Assembly (NCBI GenBank): GCA_025924845.1
Contig: JAICHN010000346.1
Coordinates: 1 to 5,595 of the forward strand
From: Chloroflexota bacterium
Lineage (GTDB): Bacteria; Chloroflexota; UBA5177; JANWHV01
Length of the DNA: 5,595 nt
Direction of reading: 5' to 3'
This document shows, piece after piece, positions 1-5,587 of this stretch. Position 1 is the first letter of the stretch, and each line of letters starts with the position of its first letter. A model generated the notes under the pieces. It searched no databases, was not told the DNA's origin, and saw only the letters and a program-made list of their open reading frames with translations. Made by a program: the position numbers and the translations under genes.

Positions 1-31
1 CCTGCCGCCCCGTCACTCCTTGCTCGACCGG

Positions 32-214
32 TTAGACGGCGACGGGCTGCTTCTCGTCCGCTCGCTCGACCCACTGCCGCACCAGCGCCTCGAAGTCGCG
101 CCAGTTATCGGCGGAAAGGGCCGAGAAATAGGCATCGGTCAAGACCTCGGCGCACTCATGGCGCTCGGTCTCCGAAAGATGCTCATACCACTGCGACGCT
201 TGGGAATCGGTCAC
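32..214 (-). CDS. Small acidic hypothetical protein (60 aa)
   Basis: I do not recognise this protein and assign no function. The GTG start at 214-212 was chosen because a perfect GGAGGT lies seven bases upstream. An in-frame ATG at 229 is possible, but it would place that ribosome-binding sequence inside the gene and has no comparable site of its own. The frame stays open to an ATG at 376, which would run into the fabG promoter region. The product is strongly acidic (13 Asp/Glu against 5 Arg/Lys) and has three Trp (9, 38, 48). It has no signal peptide, membrane segment or Cys-pair motif. Its sequence, including the stretch DNWRDFEALVRQWVERAD near residues 36-53, looks helical and amphipathic, as in a small adaptor or regulator, though that is only inference. 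It is transcribed away from fabG. That it is a real gene is supported mainly by the ribosome-binding site and plausible composition. Confidence 0.6.
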   Translation of the reverse strand: MTDSQASQWYEHLSETERHECAEVLTDAYFSALSADNWRDFEALVRQWVERADEKQPVAV

Positions 215-229
215 GGTGTCTACCTCCAT
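209..229 (-). promoter_or_regulatory. Ribosome-binding site deciding the start of the 60-aa gene
   Basis: On the minus strand the sequence reads ATGGAGGTAGACACCGTG. GGAGGT is a full match to the anti-Shine-Dalgarno core and sits seven bases before GTG, a near-ideal spacing. The upstream ATG overlaps this site, so initiation at the GTG is favoured. Confidence 0.65.
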
Positions 230-349
230 TGGCGGACCCACGCCGCGCCCTGGGTTCGGGCAGCGAACAAACGTGGGGCGATGGGCAACCGAGCCCACGA
301 TACCGTCCAAGTTTCCCACAACTAGGCGGTAAGTGACAAGGTTAGGCGA

Positions 350-376
350 AAGCTTAAAGCTTGCACCACGTTGCAC
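350..376 (+). repeat. Paired AAGCTT and TTGCAC direct repeats at the fab promoter
   Basis: AAGCTT occurs at 350-355 and 357-362, making a 13-bp near-palindrome. TTGCAC occurs at 361-366 and 371-376, with starts exactly ten bases apart, about one helical turn. Both pairs cover the predicted -35 region, so they could bind a regulator on one face of the DNA. This is inference from position and spacing. The pattern does not match the FapR or FabT operators as I remember them. Confidence 0.3.
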
Positions 377-399
377 GGTGACGCCGCGCCTGTCATACT
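371..399 (+). promoter_or_regulatory. Putative promoter of the fabG-fabD-fabF operon
   Basis: A -35-like TTGCAC at 371-376 (3 of 6 against TTGACA) is separated by 17 bases from a -10-like CATACT at 394-399 (4 of 6 against TATAAT). The -10 is preceded by TG at 391-392, giving an extended -10 (TGTCATACT) that can offset a weak -35. Transcription would start near 406 and give a leader of about 44 bases. It is the best sigma-70-type candidate I see upstream of fabG. It has not been tested, and an earlier or additional promoter is possible. Confidence 0.4.
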
Positions 400-404
400 A
401 GCAT

Positions 405-418
405 ACGGGGTTCCCCGT
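405..418. promoter_or_regulatory. Short dyad (ACGGGG-TT-CCCCGT) at the predicted fab transcription start
   Basis: Two perfect 6-bp arms flank a TT centre, starting about at the transcription start predicted from the extended -10. The two-base gap is too short for a good RNA loop unless the inner pair opens, so a DNA operator or a small 5' hairpin are both possible. A 14-bp dyad in GC-rich DNA can also be chance. Confidence 0.3.
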
Positions 419-449
419 GAAGCCCCATGAATGAGGGATACTCCAGTAA

Positions 450-1193
450 ATGACCACCCGTCGAACGGCACTGGTAACCGGAGCCTCGCGGGGTATTGGC
501 CGCGCCGCGGCGATCGCCCTTGGCGCCGCCGGTTTTGCTGTGTGCGTGAATTATCGAGCCCAGGCGGAGGCCGCTCAGGAGGTAGTGCGGACGATCCGCG
601 AGGCCGACGGCGAGGCGACGGCGATTCAGGCCGATGTCTCGAAGCGCGAGGAGGTAGAGGCGCTCTTCCGGCAGCTAGGAGAGCAACTGGGGCCGCCCGC
701 GGTACTGGTGAACAATGCCGGAATTACCCGCGACACGCTGCTCCTCCGCCTTTCCGAGGATGACTGGGATGCGGTACTCGATACCAACCTCCGCGGTGCC
801 TACCTTTGCACCAAGGCTGCCCTCCGCTCGATGTTGAAGGCACGCTGGGGAAGAATCATTAATGTATCATCCGTGGTTGGGTTGACCGGGAATCCCGGTC
901 AGGCGAACTATGCCGCCGCGAAGGCGGGTTTAATCGGATTTACCCGTTCGGTGGCGCGCGAGGTGGCCAATCGCTCGATCACGGTCAACGCCCTGGCTCC
1001 CGGCTATATTACTACGGATATTACTCACGATCTCCCGGAGGAATTAAAGGCAAGGATACTGGAGATGATTCCGGCCGGGCGCTTTGGTACGCCCGAGGAT
1101 GTAGCCGACGCGGCAGTGTTCCTGGCTTCGGATGCCGCTCGTTATATTACCGGCCAGGTGCTCAATGTGGATGGAGGCTTTGTTACCGCATGA
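450..1193 (+). CDS. fabG: 3-oxoacyl-[acyl-carrier-protein] reductase FabG
   Basis: A cytoplasmic short-chain dehydrogenase/reductase that reduces 3-oxoacyl-ACP to (R)-3-hydroxyacyl-ACP with NADPH, the first reduction in each round of type II fatty acid synthesis. The 247-residue length is typical of FabG. The Rossmann dinucleotide motif TGASRGIG is at 10-17 and NNAG at 88-91. The catalytic tetrad is complete: Asn113, Ser141 (in NVSSVVG), Tyr154 and Lys158 (in QANYAAAKAG). The NPGQANYAAAKAGLIGF stretch and the C-terminal GQVLNVDGGF are FabG hallmarks. Arg14 and Arg36 fit NADPH preference. The ATG start has a weak GAGGGA eleven bases upstream and gives the family's usual N-terminus. It is the first gene of the fab operon, and its TGA overlaps the fabD start. 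General SDRs resemble FabG, but the operon context makes the assignment firm. Confidence 0.95.
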   Translation: MTTRRTALVTGASRGIGRAAAIALGAAGFAVCVNYRAQAEAAQEVVRTIREADGEATAIQADVSKREEVEALFRQLGEQLGPPAVLVNNAGITRDTLLLRLSEDDWDAVLDTNLRGAYLCTKAALRSMLKARWGRIINVSSVVGLTGNPGQANYAAAKAGLIGFTRSVAREVANRSITVNALAPGYITTDITHDLPEELKARILEMIPAGRFGTPEDVADAAVFLASDAARYITGQVLNVDGGFVTA

Positions 1194-2176
1194 TTCCCCC
1201 TGTTTTACGTCGCGGTGGACTCCATTCCTCCGATCGCTCCGTCTTTGTCTTTCCGGGGCAGGGCTCGCAATTTACCGGCATGGGCCGCGACCTCTACGAT
1301 GAGTCTCCGGCCGCCCGCGCCGTGTTCGATCAGGCCAACGAAGCCCTGGGCACCGATATCGCTCGCCTGTGCTTCGAGGGGCCCGAGGACGAACTGGAGT
1401 TGACCTCTAACGCTCAGCCGAGCATTCTCACCGTCAGCGTGGCCTGCCTGGCCGCCCTGCGCGAACGCGCCGGCGCCATGGGACGCCGTCTCTCTCCTTC
1501 GTTCGTGGCGGGGCATAGCATGGGCGAATACAGCGCCCTGGTCGCCGCCGACGTACTGGATTTCACCGACGCGCTACACCTGGTGCGCGAACGGGGCCGC
1601 CTGATGGAGGAAAGCGGCACGGCCAGCCCCGGCGGTCAGGCCGCGGTCATTGGCCTCGACGTGCCCACCCTGGAAGCAGTGGTGCGTAAAGCACGTGAGC
1701 TGGGCGAGATCGGGTTCGCCTGCATCAATAGTCCTCTGCAAACGGTGATTTCGGGCGAGATCGGCGCCCTCCTGCGGGCCATGGAGTTGGCCAAGGAGGC
1801 GGGCGCCCGCCGCGTGGCTCGGCTGAAAATCAGCATTGCCTCGCATTCGCCGCTTATGCAGCAGGCGGCGAATCAGCTCTCGGAACGGATCTCCCATATT
1901 CATCTTCGTGAGCCGCACATCCCGATCGTCGCCAACATCACGGGCCAGATGCTCAACACGGCGGCGGAGATCAAGCGCGAGTTGAGCGATCAACTGTGCA
2001 AGCCGGTGCAATGGACGCGGTCGGTGCTCGAGATGACCAGCCAGGGCGGCCATACCTTCGTGGAGATGGGGCCCGGTCAGGTGCTTTCCGGCCTGATCAA
2101 GCGGATAGACGGCACCGTGCAGGCAGTCACCTACCGCGAGATTGACGTGCGCGCTATATCCACGCCGGTAACGTGA
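1190..2176 (+). CDS. fabD: Malonyl-CoA:acyl-carrier-protein transacylase FabD
   Basis: Transfers malonyl from malonyl-CoA to the phosphopantetheine of acyl carrier protein, supplying the two-carbon extender for fatty acid elongation in the cytoplasm. The 328 residues form one acyltransferase domain. GQGSQ is at 23-27, the nucleophile elbow GHSMGEY holds Ser110, and Arg135 (in RERGRLM) should bind the malonyl carboxylate. Catalytic His219 is in ASHSPLM, and GPGQVLSGLIKRI near 294-306 closes the domain. The N-terminus has about 15 residues before the first strand, slightly long for the family. No later in-frame start exists before the conserved core, and the ATGA overlap with fabG supports this ATG. 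GGAGG at 1173-1177, inside the fabG end, can act as its ribosome-binding site. The conserved Arg supports malonyl rather than acetyl specificity. A stand-alone polyketide transacylase is less likely next to fabG and fabF. Confidence 0.95.
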   Translation: MIPPVLRRGGLHSSDRSVFVFPGQGSQFTGMGRDLYDESPAARAVFDQANEALGTDIARLCFEGPEDELELTSNAQPSILTVSVACLAALRERAGAMGRRLSPSFVAGHSMGEYSALVAADVLDFTDALHLVRERGRLMEESGTASPGGQAAVIGLDVPTLEAVVRKARELGEIGFACINSPLQTVISGEIGALLRAMELAKEAGARRVARLKISIASHSPLMQQAANQLSERISHIHLREPHIPIVANITGQMLNTAAEIKRELSDQLCKPVQWTRSVLEMTSQGGHTFVEMGPGQVLSGLIKRIDGTVQAVTYREIDVRAISTPVT

Positions 2177-3414
2177 GCGACCGGCAAAGAGTCGTCATTA
2201 CCGGCCTTGGCGTGCTCAGCCCGGTGGGTATCGGGCACGAGAATGTCTGGGAAAATCTCCTGGCGGGCCGCTCGGGGGTTGCTCGGCTCACCCAATTCGA
2301 CCCCAGTCCATTTCCGGTGCAATTCGGCGGCGAGGTGAAGGGCTTCGATCCGGCTATTCTGGGTTCGCCGCGCGAGGTGCGGCGCATGGATCGCTGTACA
2401 CAATTCGCCCTGGCTGCCGCTCGACAGGCGGTGGAGGACGCGGCACTGGACCTTACCGCTCTGGATCCCGAGGCGGTAGGCATCACGATCGGTTCGGCGG
2501 CGGGCGGCTTCCAGACCTTGCTGGAGCAACACCAGGTTTATCTTGAACGCGGCCTCCGCCGAGTCAGCCCCTTTTTCATTCAGCATATGCTGGTCGATTC
2601 GCCGGCCGGGCAGGTGGCGATCTCGTTGGGTCTGCGCGGGCCGAATATGGCCGTGGTCTCGGCCTGCGCCACCGGTACCCAGGCTATCGGCGAAGGGGCC
2701 GAGGTGATCCGGCGGGGCGATGCCGAGGTCATGCTGGCTGGGGGCACGGAGACGCCGATCCACCCGGTGATTCTGGCCGGCTTCAGCGTGATGCATGCAC
2801 TTGCCCGCGGCAACGGGGAGCCGGAGCGCGCCTCCAGTCCGTTCACCAAGCGTCGCGACGGCTTCGTGCTTTCCGAAGGGGCGGCGGTAGTCGTTCTGGA
2901 GTCACTGGAACATGCCCGCGCCCGTGATGCGCGCATTTACGCGGAGGTAGCAGGCTATGGGGCTACCAACGACGCCTACGATATGGCCGCGGTGCCCGAA
3001 GACGGGCTGATGGCGGGGCGGACCATGAGCCGGGCCCTGAAGAAGGCGGACCTGGCGCCCGAGGGCATAGACTACGTTAACGCCCACGGCACCGGTACGC
3101 CGCTGAACGACAAGGCCGAGACATTGGGGATTAAGGCCGTGTTCGGCGCTCATGCCTACCGCGTGGCGGTCAGTTCGACCAAGAGCATGACCGGGCATAT
3201 GATGGCCGGTTCGGGGGCCGTGGAGACGGTGATCTGCTCCCTGGTCCTCCGCGACCAAATCGTGCCGCCCACGATCAATCTGGACGACCCCGACCCCGAG
3301 TGCGACCTGGACTACGTGCCGCACACGGCGCGTCGTATGCCCGTGCGGGCTACCCTCTCCAACTCGTTCGGTCTGGGCGGCCACAACGCCAGTATCGTGC
3401 TGCGGCTGGTGTAG
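2173..3414 (+). CDS. fabF: 3-oxoacyl-[acyl-carrier-protein] synthase II FabF
   Basis: Condenses acyl-ACP with malonyl-ACP, releasing CO2, in the elongation step of type II fatty acid synthesis. The 413-residue length fits FabF. The thiolase-fold catalytic set is complete: Cys165 (in VVSACATG), His305 (in NAHGTGTP), Lys337 (in SSTKSMTGH) and His342. RVVITGLGVLSPVG at 6-19 is the classic start, and NSFGLGGHN lies at 397-405 near the end. The GTG start overlaps the fabD TGA as GTGA. No good ribosome-binding site precedes it, so translation probably depends on ribosomes finishing fabD. Against E. coli FabF, the gating Phe400 aligns with Leu401 and pocket residue Ile108 with Ala110, which may alter chain-length range. 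It could instead be a FabB-like or secondary-metabolite ketosynthase, but the fabG-fabD context favours FabF. The gene ends the operon. Confidence 0.93.
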   Translation: MSDRQRVVITGLGVLSPVGIGHENVWENLLAGRSGVARLTQFDPSPFPVQFGGEVKGFDPAILGSPREVRRMDRCTQFALAAARQAVEDAALDLTALDPEAVGITIGSAAGGFQTLLEQHQVYLERGLRRVSPFFIQHMLVDSPAGQVAISLGLRGPNMAVVSACATGTQAIGEGAEVIRRGDAEVMLAGGTETPIHPVILAGFSVMHALARGNGEPERASSPFTKRRDGFVLSEGAAVVVLESLEHARARDARIYAEVAGYGATNDAYDMAAVPEDGLMAGRTMSRALKKADLAPEGIDYVNAHGTGTPLNDKAETLGIKAVFGAHAYRVAVSSTKSMTGHMMAGSGAVETVICSLVLRDQIVPPTINLDDPDPECDLDYVPHTARRMPVRATLSNSFGLGGHNASIVLRLV

Positions 3415-3425
3415 ACCGAGGACCG

Positions 3426-3485
3426 CGAGCCTTGGTAGGGACGAACGGCTCGGATCATAAGGGACCTGCGAATGCGTTCGCAAGG
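3426..3485 (+). terminator. Weak hairpins just beyond fabF
   Basis: Two small stems follow the fabF stop. CGAGCC/GGCTCG (3426-3431 and 3447-3452) has a 15-base loop. TGCGAA-TGCG-TTCGCA (3467-3482) is a 6-bp stem with a tetraloop, extendable by CC/GG across a bulged A. Neither has a T-run, so intrinsic termination is doubtful. The second may instead belong to an intergenic repeat. Confidence 0.25.
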
Positions 3486-3553
3486 CAGGATACGGACGGC
3501 TGCGGCCGGGTGTAGCCCATTTCATCTCTCCAGCAACCTGGCTTACGTTTCCT

Positions 3554-3596
3554 CATGCTTGTAGGGGCACCCACAAGGGGTGCCCCTACAAGCATG
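3554..3596. repeat. Perfect 19-bp inverted repeat (GTAGGGGCACCC type)
   Basis: Arms 3554-3572 and 3578-3596 match at all 19 positions around a 5-base loop (ACAAG), predicting a very stable hairpin in either strand. Pairing stops cleanly at both outer ends. No T-run follows on either strand, so it is not a classic intrinsic terminator, although its place between convergent fabF and the methyltransferase could block read-through both ways. The GTAGGGGC/GCCCCTAC core resembles dispersed palindromic repeats I recall from Chloroflexota and some other genomes. A copy count is needed to confirm that. Confidence 0.8.
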
Positions 3597-3667
3597 CCTG
3601 GGGATTCGGGTGATAGGGCGCCCGTCACCCAGTGGGTCCTCGGTGTCCCTACGAAGCCCAACGGAAC

Positions 3668-3691
3668 CGGCAGGGTAGCTGTACCGTGCCG
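3668..3691 (-). terminator. Candidate terminator hairpin after the methyltransferase
   Basis: CGGCA/TGCCG (3668-3672 and 3687-3691) and GGTA/TACC (3674-3677 and 3682-3685) form a nine-pair stem with one G-G mismatch and a GCTG tetraloop. It starts 16 bases beyond the methyltransferase TGA on the minus strand, a typical terminator position. The following minus-strand bases (GTTCCGTTG) are only mildly T-rich, so termination may be partial or depend on other factors. Confidence 0.4.
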
Positions 3692-3707
3692 ATCATGCAC
3701 CGTGTAA

Positions 3708-4565
3708 TCAGCCGGGTACACTTCCCGCCGTTACCAGCATCCGATCGATAAAGTGAATGGGGCCGGCGCCGAACATCTGATGGAGGCGAGCCGTGAAGGC
3801 CGTGCCGACCGCGTCTCGTGCCTCGGTTGGATGGGCGCGCAGGGCGGTGCGGAGCGGGCCGGAACGGGAAACACGACTCTCCCAGAACGCTTCCGCGCTC
3901 TCAGCATCGTTCGGCATGTCGATCTCTTGGGTCGTCACCTCCACCAACCCCGCATGCTCACAGATTGCTTGATGCACGGCCGGAGTGGGCAAGGCGGTGA
4001 AAGGAAGGGTGAGCACTGCCAGTTCCTCGTCGGTCAAAGAAACCTGAGCGCTCACGACCTCGGTCAGGAGACGATGCGAGGGGCAGCGATCCAGGGTGGC
4101 CCAGGTACTGAAGGCGACCCGGCCGCCTGGCCGCACCGCGGCGCTCAGCGCGGCGAGCGCCGCGGCGGGATTTGGAGGATACATCAGGCAACAACGAGAC
4201 GTGGCGGCATCGAAGCTTGCCGGCGGCACTCCCAGATCCGTCTCTCGTTCGATGACCCGGAAGGTTGCGTTGGTAAGGCCGCGGCGGCGGGCACGATCAC
4301 TCGTTCCTTCCACCATAGCCGGGGACAGATCGAGGCCAAGCACCGAGCCGGTCGGTCCTACCTGCTCCGCGATGAAGAGAGCGGGATTCCCGGCGCCGCT
4401 GCCCAGGTCCAGCACACGCATTCCGGGAGCGAGGCGTGCCTCGGCGAGGAGACGCTCCGTAACGGGGTCGATGGGGAGCGGGGTCTCCGCTCCCTGTTGC
4501 CAGGCGGCCGCGGCGGCGGACCAGGCATCGCGCTGTTCATTCCGTAGTCGATCGGCGGGCTGCAT
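3708..4565 (-). CDS. Class I SAM-dependent methyltransferase (UbiE-like), substrate unknown
   Basis: Predicted to transfer a methyl group from S-adenosylmethionine to an unidentified, probably small-molecule acceptor. The 285-residue soluble protein has a Rossmann-type methyltransferase domain. Motif I VLDLGSGAGN is at 51-60, and acidic Asp79 (in VLGLDLS) should bind the ribose hydroxyls. The motif IV region FDAATSRCCLMYPPNP follows at about 118-133, then the VRPGGRVAFSTWA strand at 144-156. The order and the LMYPPNPAAAL/RPGGR pairing resemble UbiE/COQ5-like methyltransferases. The region after residue 160 is probably a substrate lid and is not diagnostic. The ATG start follows a strong GAGGAGGT five bases away. 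It is the second gene of a minus-strand pair, 47 bases behind an esterase, and converges on fabF. A true UbiE is unlikely because no quinone-pathway genes are nearby. Confidence 0.85.
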   Translation of the reverse strand: MQPADRLRNEQRDAWSAAAAAWQQGAETPLPIDPVTERLLAEARLAPGMRVLDLGSGAGNPALFIAEQVGPTGSVLGLDLSPAMVEGTSDRARRRGLTNATFRVIERETDLGVPPASFDAATSRCCLMYPPNPAAALAALSAAVRPGGRVAFSTWATLDRCPSHRLLTEVVSAQVSLTDEELAVLTLPFTALPTPAVHQAICEHAGLVEVTTQEIDMPNDAESAEAFWESRVSRSGPLRTALRAHPTEARDAVGTAFTARLHQMFGAGPIHFIDRMLVTAGSVPG

Positions 4566-4612
4566 GAGTGACCTCCTCGAATTGGCGTGATTGGGCCGGC
4601 CGGGTCTGTGCC

Positions 4613-5401
4613 TTAGCCCTCCGCCCCGCTCAGATGCTCAGTCAGGAAAGCCAGGCTCTCCTCGGCGTGCCCGTCCCAGAACGGCCAGTCGTGTTTGCCC
4701 GGATATTCATTGTATTGGTGAGGGACGCCGTACGCCAGGGCATAATGATGGAAGGCGCGGTTAATCTCGATCAGGCCATCCTCCGTCCCGCACAGCAGCT
4801 TCCAGCGCAGGGCACGGCGTACTGTTGTGGGCGCCATGCGCAGCTGAGCGAAGAGGTCCCATTGTTCGCGCCCGGTGAGCGTTGGGGGGAATAACTTATC
4901 GACGTGGGCGAGGTCGGGTCGGGACTCACCGAGCATCGCCTGTCCGATCATCAGCGCCCCGGAGAGCGACACGGCGGCGGCAAAGGTGTTGGGGTGGCGG
5001 AGTGAAAGATACAAAGCGCCGTAGCCGCCCATGGAGAGGCCCATCAGGCCGCGTGCTTCCCGGCGCGGCAGGGTGCGGTAGGTTGCATCCGCGAAGTTGA
5101 CCAGGTCACGCGCGGCCATGGTCTCGCAGAGTGATGAACCGTCGAAGGAATCCACATAGCAGCGCTGCGCGGCATCGGCGCAGACCAGGATCAGGTCGCG
5201 GCCCGCCGCATACTGGGCGATAGCGCTCCCTTTCAGCCATTCATCCTCGTGGCCGCCGATGCCATGCATGAGGTAGACCACGGGGTAGCGGCGATTGGCG
5301 AAGGCCGGGTCGTCGTACCGTTCGGGCAGAATAGCGACATAGCCCGTGTCCCCCAGCGCGGAGGGGAAGGTCTGTCCGGTTCGCACGATAGGATCCGCCA
5401 T
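4613..5401 (-). CDS. Esterase family alpha/beta hydrolase (esterase D / tributyrin-esterase type)
   Basis: Probably a cytoplasmic serine esterase hydrolysing short acyl esters or thioesters. The natural substrate is unknown. The 262 residues span a full Esterase D-type (PF00756-like) domain. The oxyanion-hole segment VVYLMHGIGGHEDEW is at 41-55, the nucleophile elbow GLSMGGYGAL has Ser123, acid Asp208 is in CGTEDGLI, and His237 is in YPGKHDWPFWD. The complete triad and the HDWPFWD ending are typical of this family, which also includes S-formylglutathione hydrolases and the mycolyltransferase antigen 85 proteins. There is no signal peptide or lipobox, so a secreted role is unlikely. The ATG start gives a family-like N-terminus and has a modest purine-rich GGAAAGAG upstream. 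It leads the two-gene unit with the methyltransferase. S-formylglutathione hydrolase is possible but unsupported, as no formaldehyde dehydrogenase gene is visible. Confidence 0.88.
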   Translation of the reverse strand: MADPIVRTGQTFPSALGDTGYVAILPERYDDPAFANRRYPVVYLMHGIGGHEDEWLKGSAIAQYAAGRDLILVCADAAQRCYVDSFDGSSLCETMAARDLVNFADATYRTLPRREARGLMGLSMGGYGALYLSLRHPNTFAAAVSLSGALMIGQAMLGESRPDLAHVDKLFPPTLTGREQWDLFAQLRMAPTTVRRALRWKLLCGTEDGLIEINRAFHHYALAYGVPHQYNEYPGKHDWPFWDGHAEESLAFLTEHLSGAEG

Positions 5402-5477
5402 GACGCATCTCTTTCCACCGGGAACGAGCCCGGAGCGGTTTTCGACTTCTGGGCGGTAGGGCGTGTGGATCCCCTGT

Positions 5478-5506
5478 ATTCTATCCCATCTCGATCCTGA
5501 TCCTAA
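5478..5506 (-). promoter_or_regulatory. Possible promoter of the esterase-methyltransferase unit
   Basis: On the minus strand TAGAAT (5483-5478) matches five of six -10 bases. TTAGGA (5506-5501) lies 17 bases upstream but matches the -35 consensus poorly (3 of 6). Transcription would start near 5471 and give a leader of about 70 bases. Position and spacing fit, but the weak -35 keeps confidence low. Confidence 0.35.
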
Positions 5507-5561
5507 AGTACCATGGCAAGGCGGGTGCGCCGCACATTTGATACGGTTGGCGAAATTGCCT

Positions 5562-5587
5562 GGGAGCGCGAGCGTCTCGCTCGTCCC
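5562..5587. repeat. Bulged GC-rich palindrome at the window edge
   Basis: CGAGCG/CGCTCG (5569-5574 and 5578-5583) form a 6-bp stem around TCT. Outer GGGA/TCCC (5562-5565 and 5584-5587) pair across a three-base GCG bulge. The GGGAGCGCGAGCG-TCT-CGCTCG pattern resembles dispersed intergenic palindromes I recall from Chloroflexota and cyanobacteria. The window ends just beyond it, so the full extent is unknown. Confidence 0.4.

Larger units (their letters stand above)
3415..3707. other. Convergent intergenic region without a credible gene
   Basis: This 293-base gap between the fabF stop and the methyltransferase stop holds several palindromes, described separately. An open frame covers much of it on the minus strand (3455-3721), but that frame runs through both arms of the perfect inverted repeat, has a low-complexity product and lacks a convincing ribosome-binding site, so I take it as non-coding. 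GTAGGGAC at 3435-3442 and its reverse complement at 3645-3652 bracket the palindrome. A match this short could be chance. Confidence 0.6.

Noticed and set aside
272..299. Hairpin CGTGGG/CCCACG, with alternative TGGGC/GCCCA pairing, upstream of the small gene, considered as a riboswitch or attenuator
   Set aside because: The stems are only 5-6 bp, mutually exclusive, and typical of chance pairing at this GC content. No riboswitch core or T-run is present.
32..376. Longer reading of the small minus-strand gene (114 aa from the ATG at 376)
   Set aside because: The extra N-terminal part crosses the likely fabG promoter and has no ribosome-binding site at its start, while the GTG at 214 has a perfect one.
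1574..2053. 159-aa minus-strand open frame within fabD
   Set aside because: It is antisense to the catalytic part of fabD, with His/Arg/Leu-rich composition and no recognisable domain.
2131..2796. 221-aa minus-strand open frame across the fabD-fabF junction
   Set aside because: It is antisense to the conserved fabF N-terminal half and has a His/Arg-rich product without family motifs, as expected for a shadow in GC-rich DNA.
450..3414. Type II polyketide or secondary-metabolite cluster
   Set aside because: All three genes match primary fatty acid synthesis enzymes. There is no chain-length factor, cyclase, aromatase or carrier protein, and the esterase and methyltransferase are on the opposite strand beyond a repeat-rich gap.
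3455..3721. 88-aa minus-strand open frame in the convergent gap
   Set aside because: It translates the two arms of the perfect palindrome (giving VGAPLVGAP), overlaps the end of the methyltransferase gene and has no good ribosome-binding site. It is most likely a translated repeat.
3753..4547. 264-aa plus-strand open frame opposite the methyltransferase
   Set aside because: It lies wholly antisense to a gene with clear SAM-binding motifs and a strong ribosome-binding site, and its Gly/Arg-rich product has no recognisable domain. High GC makes long antisense frames common.
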